A DNA stretch of 64,000 bases. It comes from Hybos culiciformis (Eukaryota > Arthropoda > Insecta > Diptera > Hybotidae). Below are positions 49,024-59,263 of the stretch, piece after piece. A program made the translations under genes and the position numbers. The DNA is taken from contig OZ023273.1 of NCBI GenBank assembly GCA_964007475.1, positions 88,018,841-88,082,840 of the forward strand, given 5' to 3'. Every line of letters starts with the position of its first letter. Within the stretch, counting starts at the first letter, position 1. Under the pieces are notes generated by a model. The model did no database searches and had not been told where the DNA came from. It saw only the letters and a list, made by a program, of their open reading frames with translations.

Positions 49024-49371
49024 AATTAATCGGTTCTCAAAGGTTTGAATAGAATTTAAAAATGTGTTTGTGAAATTAAAAAAAAAGAAATTACTACATC
49101 CTTGCATGAAAAAAATTTCTATTAAGATTCGCACTAATATAATGAAATAAAAAAATTAAAAAAAAAAGGAGGGTTTTGAATCACGACATAGTTACGTGTT
49201 TTGTGAAACCTTTTAAAATATTTAAAAGTGGGAGTTTAAAAAAAAAAAGGAGGTAAGGAAGAAAATTAAATTAAAATTTTGGGCATTCTACGTTTATCAG
49301 TTGATCAAACAAGAACAAGTTTCAAGTTTAAAAATAAAATCAATTTTTCAAATTATTAAAAAAAAAAACAA

Positions 49372-49511
49372 CTGTGGAATTTTAAAATTAAAATTTAAAA
49401 AAAAACTGTTGAATTTTAAAATTAAAATTTAAAAAAAAAAAACTGTTGAATTTTAAAATTAAAATTTAAAAAAAAAAAACTGTTGAATTTAAAAATTCAA
49501 ATTTAAAAAAA
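49372..49511 (+). repeat. A/T-rich ~35-40-bp tandem units before gag
   Basis: Four units of the type CTGTTGAATTTTAAAATTAAA plus an A-run, ending just before the gag ATG. Equivalent arrays lie at 26060-26199 and 37725-37864. Unusual as an immediate 5' leader of a start codon. Confidence 0.7.
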
Positions 49512-49512
49512 A

Positions 49513-50415
49513 ATGGAAGAAATGGAAGCATCAACTTCTAGAAAGTCAGCGACCAAAAGAAAGGCTCCAAATGAATTAATTATTCACCAATGCAGGGAGA
49601 AGATTGCGGAGCTGGAAAAAGAGGTTGCATTGTTGAGGAATGGAAATCAAATGGACTTAGCAAATGTGAACACGTCGGAATCTGCAACAAGGCCTAGTGA
49701 AGAAAGTATTCAAAGCGATGCTATGAAGATGACATTGATGGAAGCAAAAATGCTAATTCCGGAATTTGACCCAGGTGGTGATGTGATTGCATCGGAATGG
49801 ATTGACACGTTGGAAAATTTAAAAATGATTTATGGTTGGATTGACTTGGCAATGTTATTTTATGCAGGAGCGCAGTTGCGAGGATCTGCAACACAGTGGC
49901 ATGTAGCTGAACGGTTGGTTTTGAAAACTTGGGGTGAGTTTAAGAAAATTTTTTTATTGGCTTTTCCTTCGGTTCAAAATAAATCGGCTCTAATGTGTAA
50001 ATTAATGTGTGGGCAAAAGACGGAAAATGAAAGTGTAGAAAGTTATTTCTACAATGTAGTTGCGATTGCTAAGAAATTAAATTTACCAGAGTCTGAAATT
50101 ATTTCTTACATTATTTCGGGGTTAAATAATAAGGAGCTAAGTAATCGGGTTGAAGCTACTAGACCAAAAACGATTCATGATACCTTGAGGGAACTTAAAA
50201 ATTTGGAATCCATGGATGACTATTATAAGATTAGGGAAAAATTTCAGCGAGCGAATAAACAGGTTAAAAATTCTGATGGGCAGGAAAAAAATTATTCGAA
50301 TAGTTTTAAAAGAAATGATAAATATCAGCAACAGCGTCATTTTAATAATTATCGCCCATACAACAAATTTAGAGACAATAATAAATTTCTGGAGAGCCAA
50401 GAAAATTTCGGATAG
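49513..50415 (+). CDS. Gag of the LTR retrotransposon, copy C (only copy with both LTRs)
   Basis: 300 residues, DLAMLF and LLAFPSVQ, with NDKYQQQ (Lys for Asn) in the basic tail. This is the only one of the three with an intact element around it, so the only one whose full transcript could be packaged and copied. No in-frame damage. Confidence 0.82.
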   Translation: MEEMEASTSRKSATKRKAPNELIIHQCREKIAELEKEVALLRNGNQMDLANVNTSESATRPSEESIQSDAMKMTLMEAKMLIPEFDPGGDVIASEWIDTLENLKMIYGWIDLAMLFYAGAQLRGSATQWHVAERLVLKTWGEFKKIFLLAFPSVQNKSALMCKLMCGQKTENESVESYFYNVVAIAKKLNLPESEIISYIISGLNNKELSNRVEATRPKTIHDTLRELKNLESMDDYYKIREKFQRANKQVKNSDGQEKNYSNSFKRNDKYQQQRHFNNYRPYNKFRDNNKFLESQENFG

Positions 50416-50936
50416 CCCAACCCTTCAGCTAAAGCAAAAACCGTTCAGATCACTTTTCGCAGCTGACAGAATGAAGCCATGGTTGAATTTATCCAATATG
50501 GCAGAAAATGAATTAAGTGATGAATCCAACGACGAAGAATAATATTTGGAACAAAATTATGAATCTGACATTTCATTCTCATATGTATATACATCTTAAA
50601 TTTTGTATTTGAATTAAAAAACATGAATAAAATGTGTGTTAAACTTCAATCTTTTAAATTATTTGTTTTTTTTTTCAAATATTTGAGAAAGGCCTAGTTT
50701 TGGAACAGAAAATAAATGTTAAGTAAAATAAATTGATTAAGTCAATTGTATTTTGAGGTATGATCATCAAGGTTAAGCTTTGATAAATCTAAATATAAAA
50801 AAGGATGAAAAAAAAAGAAAATGTTTTGATTAAGTTGAAATATTTTGAATTTGGTTTTGATGTTATGAAAATTGATGAGAAAAAATAATGTGCATTATTG
50901 GCTAATAATGTTAAACTATGTTTGATTTGAGCAGAT

Positions 50937-51082
50937 GGATTATCCGGATTGTGTCTGGTGTGACCAGCTGAAATGAAAATCTTAAGGTTGAATCATAAAG
51001 ATTATGTCTTGTGTGATCACTTGGATTTTTCAAAAAAAAAAATGTAGTTATTGGATTATCAAGATTATGTCTTGAGTGATCT
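50937..51082 (+). repeat. Three degenerate ~30-bp repeats in the 3' interior of the gag-only element
   Basis: Units at 50937, 50991 and 51053 share GATTAT..GATTRTGTCTTGTGTGATC-like sequence at 54-62-bp spacing. They lie between gag and the 3' LTR, in the part absent from copies A and B. Role unknown. Confidence 0.6.
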
Positions 51083-51335
51083 GTTGCATGGTAGATTGTA
51101 GTTAATTTGAAGCATTTATAAAATAAAAAAGTAAAATATGCATGAATAATAATAATAAGTGATTGTGTGGTAGTTTTTTTTAAAATAATAGTGCGATTTA
51201 TATGTCTACTAACTTTGTAAAAGATACGGTTTTGTTAGAAATTTAATAAAATAAGTAAATTAATTAGTATGAGTAGTTAGTACTTAGAGCAATGTAGACA
51301 TTCATCGGGACGATGAATTTAGTCGGATGGCCGAA

Positions 51336-51625
51336 TGTAACGCAATTAATATTTTTAAGAGAAAAATCCCTTCTCTATTGCTATACATTCAAATGATATC
51401 ACCTTTCTTCTTTTTTAGAAAAGTTGTAAAAAAGTAGAAGGAGAAAGCTAGCTGTTGTGTTAGTATTCTTCGTGGATTGATTAAGTCAGTCTGAAGTGTA
51501 ACGTTGGGTGCAACAGTTAGTTCTTCGAGTGATTATTTAATTTAATAGTGTTTATTATTATTAATTGTTGTGTTTTAAGTTAAATTATTTGAAAGTATTA
51601 GTAGTCATATAAAAATAGTGTAACA
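51336..51625 (+). repeat. 3' LTR of the gag-only element
   Basis: 290 bp, TGTAACGC to GTGTAACA, then ATAT. Outside the triplicated segment, so present once. Confidence 0.95.
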
Positions 51626-52198
51626 ATATTTAGTTTTTTTTTTCAATTTTTTAAAAAATTTATTTTTAATGTTTTTTTATGAGATCTTTTTTATTTTTAT
51701 ATATCAAAAAATTATTAAATAAAAACTTACAAATTCATTTTCAGTAACATTTGGATTTAGCATTAATTTAATTGTATAAAAAAAATAATCGTTATTATTA
51801 ATTTTATAATTATAATTAATTAATACTTAATTTTACTAAACAAAAAATAAATTAATTAAAAAAGTAAGGAACATATATACTTTATATTTATAGTATTAAT
51901 TATATAAAATAATAAATATTGCGTTTGTAGTAATTATTAATATTTGCAATGAATTTAAGAAAAAAAATATTGGCCTACCAACATGATAAAAAAATCCCTA
52001 CATTTTTTAACATTTTAAAAATCGGTCCTTTTTTCCCTAGTGTCTTTTTATGACATAATTTCCTTACATGTAGGGAATATTCCCTACGTCTGTCATCACT
52101 GGTCTCAATTGTGTTCATTGTCATACAAATATATGGTTTCTATTTTTTTGATAGTCGCTATCGCTGTCGTCGTCGCTGTCGCCCCAATTGTGTTTACT

Positions 52199-52460
52199 CA
52201 ATAATCATAATATCATAATTTTTTTTTTATATATTTTGAAAGCTTATTATAAAAATATTTTTCAAAACATACCCATTATTTGCATGATATGTGTTTTTAT
52301 TTAAAATATTTTTTTTTTGGTAGTACATTCCTGTTTGTTAAAATAAATTTTACAGATTAATATTTTTTTATATTTTGTATAGAAAATCTCAGAGTTTCAT
52401 ACATTTGTTATGATTTTATGCCTATGAGATGCTTTCAATGTATTGTTTTTTTTAATAGGG
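52199..52460. other. Intergenic, nothing recognised
   Basis: AT-rich spacer between the GTCG MITE and the minus-strand Gypsy element. Confidence 0.5.
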
Positions 52461-52642
52461 TGTTTTGTATTTAAATATCAAATTAAAAGACTTTAATTTT
52501 ATGTTTAGTTCTTTTACTTTTTATTTCTTCTTTACAAAATGTCTGCTTTAATTCTGATCTCTGTTTTTATTCATTTTACAGATTTCCTTACAGCTATTTC
52601 AGTGTTATCGCTTAAAGATATTTCAGTGTTGTCACATATACA
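52461..52642 (-). repeat. Gyp3 3' LTR
   Basis: Counterpart of 58783-58964, same length, with scattered substitutions. Confidence 0.88.
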
Positions 52643-53289
52643 ACATCTTCCCCTTATAATTAGCTTGATAACACATTCTTATGTATTACATTTTTATATG
52701 AACTTTATCTTTTAATTTAACAATTTTAATTTATGTTAATTGAATTAACATTTTGAATAAAAGAAAAACAACTTACACTCTACGTAAAAATTAAAATAAT
52801 GTGTGGTTCTTCCACTCAAATTGTATTATTTAATAAAAATTATATATTTATATATTAAAAATAATGTGTGGTTCTTCCACTCAAATTGTATTATTTTATA
52901 AAAATTCTATAATTAAGAACAGTCATAATCTTTTAGAAAAGCTGGACTTTTACTAATTCTACCTGCTCTAGTTGTATAATTATTTGTATTAGACCTATTA
53001 TTAATATTATCATCAGGCTCACTTGAATTTCCATATCTATTGGTATCTCTATTAGAACTGTTGGTATCATTTAAATGTTGATTATACGTTAAACTAAAAT
53101 CAGACACCTCATTTGATTTGCCAATTTCTAATTTCATATCCTCGTATGAGTTTTTTAAATGGAAAGCATTACGTCTTAATTGTCGGTTTTGTTCGTTTTT
53201 TATTATGTAAGATCTAGGACTTTCATGCTTTTCTACTATTATTGCTGGCTTCCATAAATTTCCTTCTTTATATACATACTACGTTTTGT

Positions 53290-54228
53290 ATCTGGGTTAT
53301 AAGTATCTGGGCATAAGCATTACACCTTCACTCAATCTAAAGTGCCATTTGAAAGAGAAAATCGAAGCAAGTAAAGCTAGCATAGGTCTTGTTTGGAATA
53401 ACTTTGTGGCAAAAAAAGAAGTATCGTTTGATGATAAAATGAGACTATTTAACGCGGTAGCAAGATCGGTAACATGCTATGGAGCACAAGTGTGGGGAAG
53501 CAAGGTTTTTGAGGAACTAGAAAAATTTCAAAGATTCTACGTAAAAAAAATTTTTAACCTGCCACAGGCATTCCCTAGCTATATTTTGAGATTAGAGACA
53601 GGTGTAGGCTCCATATCCCTCTTCACATTGAGAATATTTTGCAATTATATCTCTAAAGTTTTTTACAGATTTGACGAAAAAAGACTCCCTAAGGCACTGG
53701 CGAAAAAAGCACTAGAATATAGATTGGGGTGGGTCGAAAATCTACAAACTTTAGCGCGAAGGAATGGAATAGAAGGGGAGTTGTGGGCAGAAGGGGAAGA
53801 GGAGTGGAAAAAAATAATTAGAACAATACAATGCAATGATAAAGAACAAAGATATAATAGTGATATCGAAAAAGCAGGTACAACATCTAGTAATGGAGTG
53901 TACCATTTACTAAACTACCAATCAGGAATAGGATATTTTGAAAGGATAAAGGATACAAGAGGAATTAGCTGGGTTCTAAAAGCTAGGGCAGGATGCCAAT
54001 ACGTGGAGACAGGGTAATGAAAGAATATGTTCACTTTGTAATATGAGGGAGGCTGAAACTGTTATCCACTTTGTAGGTTATTGCCCAATCTTAGGGGAAT
54101 TAAGGCAAAAATTCTGGAATACGAGAGTATTGACAGAAATGCAGGTTTTAGAATTACTAAATAATGGACCGTACGAAAAATTAGTGCCTTTTTTGATTAA
54201 TTCGTGGGTATATATATGGCTAGTCTGA
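53290..54228 (+). pseudogene. LINE ORF2, C-terminal end
   Basis: The frame to 54017 covers the end of the RT domain and the connector (YKYLGISITPSLNLKCHL; VTCYGAQVWG). A break near 54017 separates the C-terminal zinc motif CSLCNMREAETVIHFVGYC (C-x2-C-x12-H-x5-C), which ends at 54228. Endonuclease and RT active site were lost on truncation. Clade (I/R1/Loa-like) is a guess from the motif style. Confidence 0.8.
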
Positions 54229-54664
54229 TTGTAGAGTTCAACTTTTGAAAACTAATAATGAAATTCAAATTAAAATTCGTGGCTTGTAATGCAAGAGAAC
54301 TAGAATAAATATAAAAAAAAATAAAGAGGTTAAATTAAGGAATATAAAGAACTATTTGTTGGACAGTTAATATTCTTAGAGGAGTTAGGGAATTAGAAAT
54401 TAGAGTTAGAAACTTAAATAGAATTTGAAATTGAAATAGAAATTGAAATAGAAATTGGATTGTAATTGAAATAAAAAGGAAAATATATAGCTTCTTAATC
54501 TTAGATAAAAAAAAAAAAAAAAAAAAAACGAAAAAGAAAGTAATTAGGATGAATTACAATGTAAAAATAAATCATAGCCAGTCGTGACAGACATCCATAG
54601 GATATTGTCATTTGTTTATTAGGTTAAGTTGGAATGTAATTATGTAAAATGAATTGAAATAAAC

Positions 54665-54694
<30 letters not shown>
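53290..54694 (+). mobile_element. 5'-truncated LINE
   Basis: 1405 bp inserted with the 12-bp duplication ACTACGTTTTGT (53278-53289 and 54695-54706). It keeps the last part of ORF2, a ~480-bp 3' region with a short A-run near 54509, and an (ATT)n tail. Simple-repeat tails are seen in I-type and related LINEs. Confidence 0.88.
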
Positions 54695-54696
<2 letters not shown>

Positions 54697-55489
54697 TACG
54701 TTTTGTCATACTTCGAAATCTACTCTTTTCTTTACTTTTCTATCATGATAACACTTGTATTTATTTTGATTATCTTGTAGTTTTTTATAAACATTTATTT
54801 CTACTCTAGGTTCTAATAGTGTATCTTTAATCATAACTTTTGTTCTCGTTATTCTACTCATTAACTTTAATTAATTTTAATTTTTTTTATTATCCTTTTA
54901 CCTACATCAACCGCTTTTTCCGCTTGACCATTCGAACGTGGATATCTTGGACTACTATTAATTATTTTAAAATTCCAGACTTCATTAAATTTAATCATTT
55001 CAATGGATCCAAAAGGAATGTTATCGCATATTAATATTTTTTGGAATTCCGTGAGTTTTCTATTACTTCCCAGCTTTGTTTTGTTTTTGTTGGAAGTATC
55101 TCTAACCATTTAGAATAATAATCTATTGCAATTAAAAAGTTACTATTCCTCATTTCAGCGATATCACACCCCACTTTTTCGAATGTCCTCTTTGGAATTT
55201 CATGCGGAATCAACGATTCATGAACATTAGAAACAGAATACTTTCTACATATTTTACAGCGCATTATGAAATCTTGAATATCTGAATCTATTCCCGGCCA
55301 GTATAACAATGTTCTAGCTCTTTGGTTTGTTTTTAATATGCCCATGTGGCACTCATGAAGTTTTGCCAGCGTCTCCTGTCTCAAAGACAAAGGTACTATT
55401 ATTCGTTCATTAAGGAATACTATACTATCTTCACAAGTAATATTTTCTTTAAATTTCCAATACGGTTTTACCACCTCAGGAAGCTTTTA

Positions 55490-56950
55490 TTTATTTTTTG
55501 GCCAACCCTCTTTATATATTTCAACTATTTTTGGCAAAACTTGGTCTTTTAAAGTTTCTTTTTTGAAAATTACGATTTTTGAATCTGACACATTAATACT
55601 GTGAACTTCATTAAATTCTTTGAATTCATCAGCATTTTCATTAAGTAAGTAAGACCGCGACAGATGGTCGGCTACATGCATTTCTTTACCGGGAACATGT
55701 TTGAGATTTAGGTCGTAAATTAATAATTTTAGTCGCATTCGCTGTAACCTTGATGATTTTATTTTATTGATCTCCATTGACATAATATTAACTAAAGGTT
55801 TGTGATCAGTATGTATTTCAATGACTCTAGAATAAATGAAGTTATGAAACTTATGACAAATCGTATATAATTGCTAGGAACTCTTTCTCTACCTAAGCAT
55901 AATTTATTTCTGTGTCTGTTAGACTGCGTGATGCGTAAGAAATCGGCTTGCCATCTTGAAGTAGCACACACCCCACCCCATTTTGAGCTGTCAGTTTGAA
56001 TTTTTTTTTTTTTTTTCGTTCACGAATGGTTGTAAAACCGGAGCTACTGTTATTAATTTTTTTAGCTTATCTACAACTTTAGAATGTATGTTCAACCACA
56101 AAAATTCGGTATAATGCTTAAGCATTTGTCTTAATCGCTCAGTTACCTCAGCCATATTCGGTATAAAACTGCGCATGTAATTCATCATGCCTAAAAAACG
56201 CTGTAATTCTTTTTAGACTCTGGATTCTTCATTTCTACTATGGCTTTTATTCTATTACCGTCCACATGCACCCCTGACTCATTAAATATATGTCCCAAAA
56301 AACTCACTTCCCTAACCTTAAATTGCAGCTTACTCTCGTTAAATTTTATATTTAAATTTCTTGCCCTCTCCAGTACTTTACTCAAATTCTGATCATGCTC
56401 CTCCTCTGTCTTACCCATAATCAACAGATAATCATTATAAATAAAAGTTCCCTCAATGTTGCCAAAATTCTTTTCATTTAATTTCTGAAATAATTCAGGC
56501 GCTACATTAACACCAAACGGTAGGCGTTTAAATTTATATATTCCGAATGGAGTACTAAATGAACACAAATCAGACGACCGCTCAGTCAATACTACCTGAT
56601 AGAAACCATCTTTTAAATCGAGCACGGTAAAAAATTTAATTCCATGTAATTTGATTTTTAAATCATCCAAAGTAGGTATCATAGAGTGCTCTAATTTCAT
56701 AGATGGATTTAAATATTTAGGATCAAGGCAAAGTCTTAACGACCCATTTGGTTTTTCGACAACTACCAAATTACTACAACAGTCCGGTGGTGTATTCATT
56801 GGTTCTATTATTTTTAATTTCGTTAAATGGCCTAAAGCTTGCTTGACTTTTTCAGTTATCTTAATTGTTAACCTTCTAGGAGGTTTGCTTACAGGTTCAG
56901 CACCTTCTGTTACAACTAAAGTGACTTTATCAGGGAAACAACCTCACCCC
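55490..56950 (-). pseudogene. Gyp3 RT and RNase H, broken
   Basis: The RT frame 56191-56799 has NGSLRLCLDPKYLN and STPFGIYKFKRLPFGV. Where the YxDD catalytic box should be it reads FIYNDYLLI, losing one aspartate. RNase H continues with frameshifts: FIPNMAEVTERLRQ, then IHTDHKPL, then VPGKEMHVADHLSR. Confidence 0.85.
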
Positions 56951-57009
56951 TCAAATACATCTCTGTTCTTTTCTAAAAATTTTTTTTTCATATTTTCAAT
57001 TTGAAAAAC

Positions 57010-57300
57010 TCTTTTAATTAAGTTTAATTTTGAGCAAGCTTAATCCTAATATTGGAATTGATTCTTCTGCAGTTATAATAAATGTTTCTGTCTCGTTTAT
57101 ATTTTTAAGTTCTATATTTAATTCTACTTTACCAACAATTCTAATTTGAGATCCACCATATGCTATTAACTTATTTTCAAAATTTCATAATTTTGTTTTT
57201 ATATTTAAATTTTTAAACATCTTATAAGGAATAATATTTACGTCTGAGCCCGTATCCAACTTAAAAGTAATATAATTATTTCCAATTTTTATTTTTTCAA
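57010..57300 (-). pseudogene. Gyp3 protease
   Basis: Minus-strand FKLDTGSDVNIIP near 57240-57265 gives the DTG active site. The end of the domain reads ESIPILGLSL. The frame is interrupted before RT. Confidence 0.75.
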
Positions 57301-57305
57301 CCCAC

Positions 57306-57946
57306 CAGCGATGGCTCGTTCATAGGTGCTGCGACACTGCAGCACCCTCAAGAAATTTCACAAAATTGACCTCATAAAAAAAATGTTTGTTAGCTGTGAA
57401 TTTTTCTTAGTTTAAAATTATTTTTAAATGAAATTGCTATGCCATGCAATTGTCTCTAAAATTTTAATAAACAACAGTAGCCTACTTTCAGGCTTTTGAA
57501 ATTTTTAGAAAATACTTTTCAAAAATAGATGCAGAAATGAATTTAACAGAATTTTTGGAACTGCGAATTTCGCAGTGCAGGGATTTTTTTTTTCATGAAT
57601 AATTTTAATACATTTTTATTGCTGTTAAGTTTTTTTCTATGACTTGATATAAGGAAAAATGCACTGCCACAGAAGCAGTGCGGCTGCATTATACTTTCTG
57701 AAAAATTTATAAACAAATATGGGAAATTTTTTTTTGTTATGGGATTTTTGAATGTATAGAAAAATGCACTGCTTCAGAAGCAGCACAATTTTCATATGGA
57801 ATGTTTTTTGTTTGTTTTGAATTTTCAAAACTGATTTTCATATACGTAATATGTATGGGTATATATTATAAAACTTTTATAATTAAAAAAAAGAAGTTAT
57901 TATGTTTTGCAGCACCCTTTTTCAAAACTTCCACGAGCCGCCACTG
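57306..57946. mobile_element. hAT MITE nested in Gyp3
   Basis: 641 bp with imperfect TIRs CAGCGATGGCTCGT and ACGAGCCGCCACTG (inverse CAGTGGCGGCTCGT), and an 8-bp duplication CAACCCAC (57298-57305 and 57947-57954). Internal palindromic units around GCACTGCCACAGAAGCAGTGC-like sequence at ~57660 and ~57770. No transposase. It separates Gyp3 gag from protease. Confidence 0.88.
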
Positions 57947-57959
57947 CAACCCACCCTGT

Positions 57960-58783
57960 ATTATTTAATTGTTCATTATAAGTTTCTACAGTGTTGATAA
58001 ACAATTCATTATGATTTTCAATACTTTCTGATACTAAATCTACTTTTTCGTCTGTATTTTTCAAACAACACTTTGCAAAATGATTTTTTAAATTACATTT
58101 ATGACAAGTCTGTCCGTAAGCGGGACATTTTCTATACTCATGCTTGTAACTACATCTACTACATACTTTTAAGTTTTGTGGCAATTTACTATTATTTTTC
58201 TCATACCTAACCTGTTTTGTCAAATTAACCTCACTAATTTAATACTTTGAATTTCTTTACAATAGTTTTCATTGATTTCCTCTATTCGACATAATTCTGC
58301 TACTTTACTTAAATCAGGATCACCCAGCTATATTAATTTCTCTTGTAATGACATATCAGCTACCCGAAAAACTATTCTATCTCTAACCATAGCTTTTTCT
58401 TGTGTGCCAAACTCGCACGTTTTTGCTAATCTCACATCTGTTTAAAACTGATCAAACTTTTCACTTACTTGCTGATTTCTTTTGTAAAAAACGTGCCTTT
58501 CAAACAGCACATTCTTTTTTGGGCGACAATATTTATCAAAGGCAGCTACTACTTCATCAAAATTTTGCCTTTCATCATCGTCCAAATCAAAAGTTTCGAA
58601 GACATATGCCTCCTCTCCAATTAAATTTAGCACGATGGCGGCCTTAACATCCGTCTCCTTGTCTTCCAGACCAGACGCCTTCATATAAATTTTTAATTTA
58701 GCTTGGAATTTCTCCCAACTGTCCAATACATTGCCTCCCAGTTGCAAAGGCGATGGTTGAATAAAAAACCCCGACTGCGCCAT
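57960..58783 (-). pseudogene. Gyp3 gag with two zinc knuckles, broken
   Basis: Starts MAQSGFFIQPSPLQ at the LTR edge. The capsid part contains LNLIGEEAYVFETF and is interrupted by TAA at 58442-58444 and later stops. A frameshift precedes the nucleocapsid, which has CSRCSYKHEYRKC and CHKCNLKNHFAKC. The end of this frame runs into the hAT MITE. Confidence 0.85.
58769..58782 (-). other. Gyp3 primer-binding site
   Basis: TGGCGCAGTCGGGG on the minus strand directly abuts the LTR and resembles the tRNA-Ser primer sites of insect Gypsy elements. It also encodes the start of gag (MAQSG), so primer site and gag codons overlap. Confidence 0.8.
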
Positions 58784-58964
58784 GTTTTGTATTTAAATAT
58801 CAAATTAAAAAACTCTCATTTTATGTTTAGTTCTTTTACTTTTTATGTCTTTTTTACAAAATGTCTGCTTTAATTCTGATCTCTGTTTTTATACATTTTA
58901 CAGATTTCCTTACAGTTATTTCAGTGTTATCGCTTACAGATATTTCAGTGTTGTCACATATACA
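58783..58964 (-). repeat. Gyp3 5' LTR
   Basis: Minus strand TGTATATGTGACAACACTG to TTAAATACAAAACA. Contains two GATAACACTGAAATA-like units. The gag ATG uses the last A of the LTR. Confidence 0.88.
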
Positions 58965-59263
58965 ATTTCATTTATGTAAAAAAAATCTTCACTTTAATGT
59001 TCCAAAACAGTCTGTGTAAATGGGAGGTAAATGTTTTTATTTCGTTGTCTCTGTTACGTCACTGTAGCCTAATGAAATGAAAAGAAATTTGAATTGAAAA
59101 ACAAAAAACACAGAAAACACAGATTTTATTGAAAGAAGAGGAGGTAGATACCTACACCTTTTAAAAAAATAGAAAAAAAAATAAAAAAAGATATACGTAA
59201 ATAAATAAGTTGGGTTTCAAAATCCAATTAATCGGATTGCCTCCCTTTCATAGGCTGCCAAAA
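58965..59263. other. Intergenic, nothing recognised
   Basis: AT-rich spacer to the right of Gyp3. Confidence 0.5.

Larger units (their letters stand above)
39046..50694. repeat. Tandem segment, copy C
   Basis: Third copy, about 11.65 kb. It has an 18-bp deletion near 48290 and private substitutions near 40332, 44036 and 50322 (Asn to Lys in gag). At its right end the sequence continues uninterrupted into the rest of the gag-only retrotransposon, so this end is the ancestral arrangement. Confidence 0.97.
48718..51625 (+). mobile_element. Gag-only LTR retrotransposon (non-autonomous), complete copy
   Basis: 2908 bp: 290-bp LTRs at each end, 4-bp duplication ATAT (48714-48717, 51626-51629), a tRNA-Leu-type primer site, one gag gene and no protease, RT or integrase. 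This is the terminal-repeat-with-gag plan, needing pol from an autonomous relative. The LTRs read as identical, so insertion was recent. The gag resembles mdg3/Blastopia-type Gypsy gags. No polypurine tract is obvious before the 3' LTR. Copies A and B carry only the part left of the duplication breakpoint. Confidence 0.9.
48586..52101. mobile_element. hAT MITE with nested LTR retrotransposon, complete
   Basis: The TIR CAGTGATGCCAGA pairs with TCTGTCATCACTG at 52089-52101. The 8-bp duplication GTCTCAAT (48578-48585, 52102-52109) is diagnostic of hAT insertion. Own sequence is ~600 bp without a transposase, so non-autonomous. The LTR element 48718-51625 sits inside it. Confidence 0.85.
48456..52198. 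mobile_element. GTCG-rich MITE, both ends, split by nested insertions
   Basis: The left end AGTAAACACAATTAGGGCGAC (48456) mirrors the right end GTCGCCCCAATTGTGTTTACT (ending 52198). Its interior is interrupted between 48585 and 52102 by the hAT element, leaving ~220 bp of its own sequence. No target duplication identified. It is the oldest layer of the nest. Confidence 0.65.
52913..55480 (-). pseudogene. Gyp3 integrase, split by a LINE
   Basis: HHCC zinc site in LAKLHECHMGILKTNQRA and CKICRKY. The first catalytic region reads VGCDIAEMRNSNFLIAIDYY. Stops follow, and the LINE lies at 53290-54694. The C-terminal end resumes at 53137-52913 with YTTRAGRISKSPAFLKDYD, a typical Gypsy pol ending. 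Confidence 0.82.
52461..58964 (-). mobile_element. Gyp3: minus-strand Ty3/Gypsy element with two nested insertions
   Basis: 182-bp LTRs at 58783-58964 (5') and 52461-52642 (3'), about 96% alike by eye. The primer site TGGCGCAGTCGGGG (58769-58782) fits tRNA-Ser. Polypurine tract AAGGGGAAGATG (52644-52655). Gene order gag, protease, RT, RNase H, integrase. Disabled by stops and frameshifts, a hAT MITE at 57306-57946 and a LINE at 53290-54694. No target duplication was visible at its outer ends. Confidence 0.88.
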
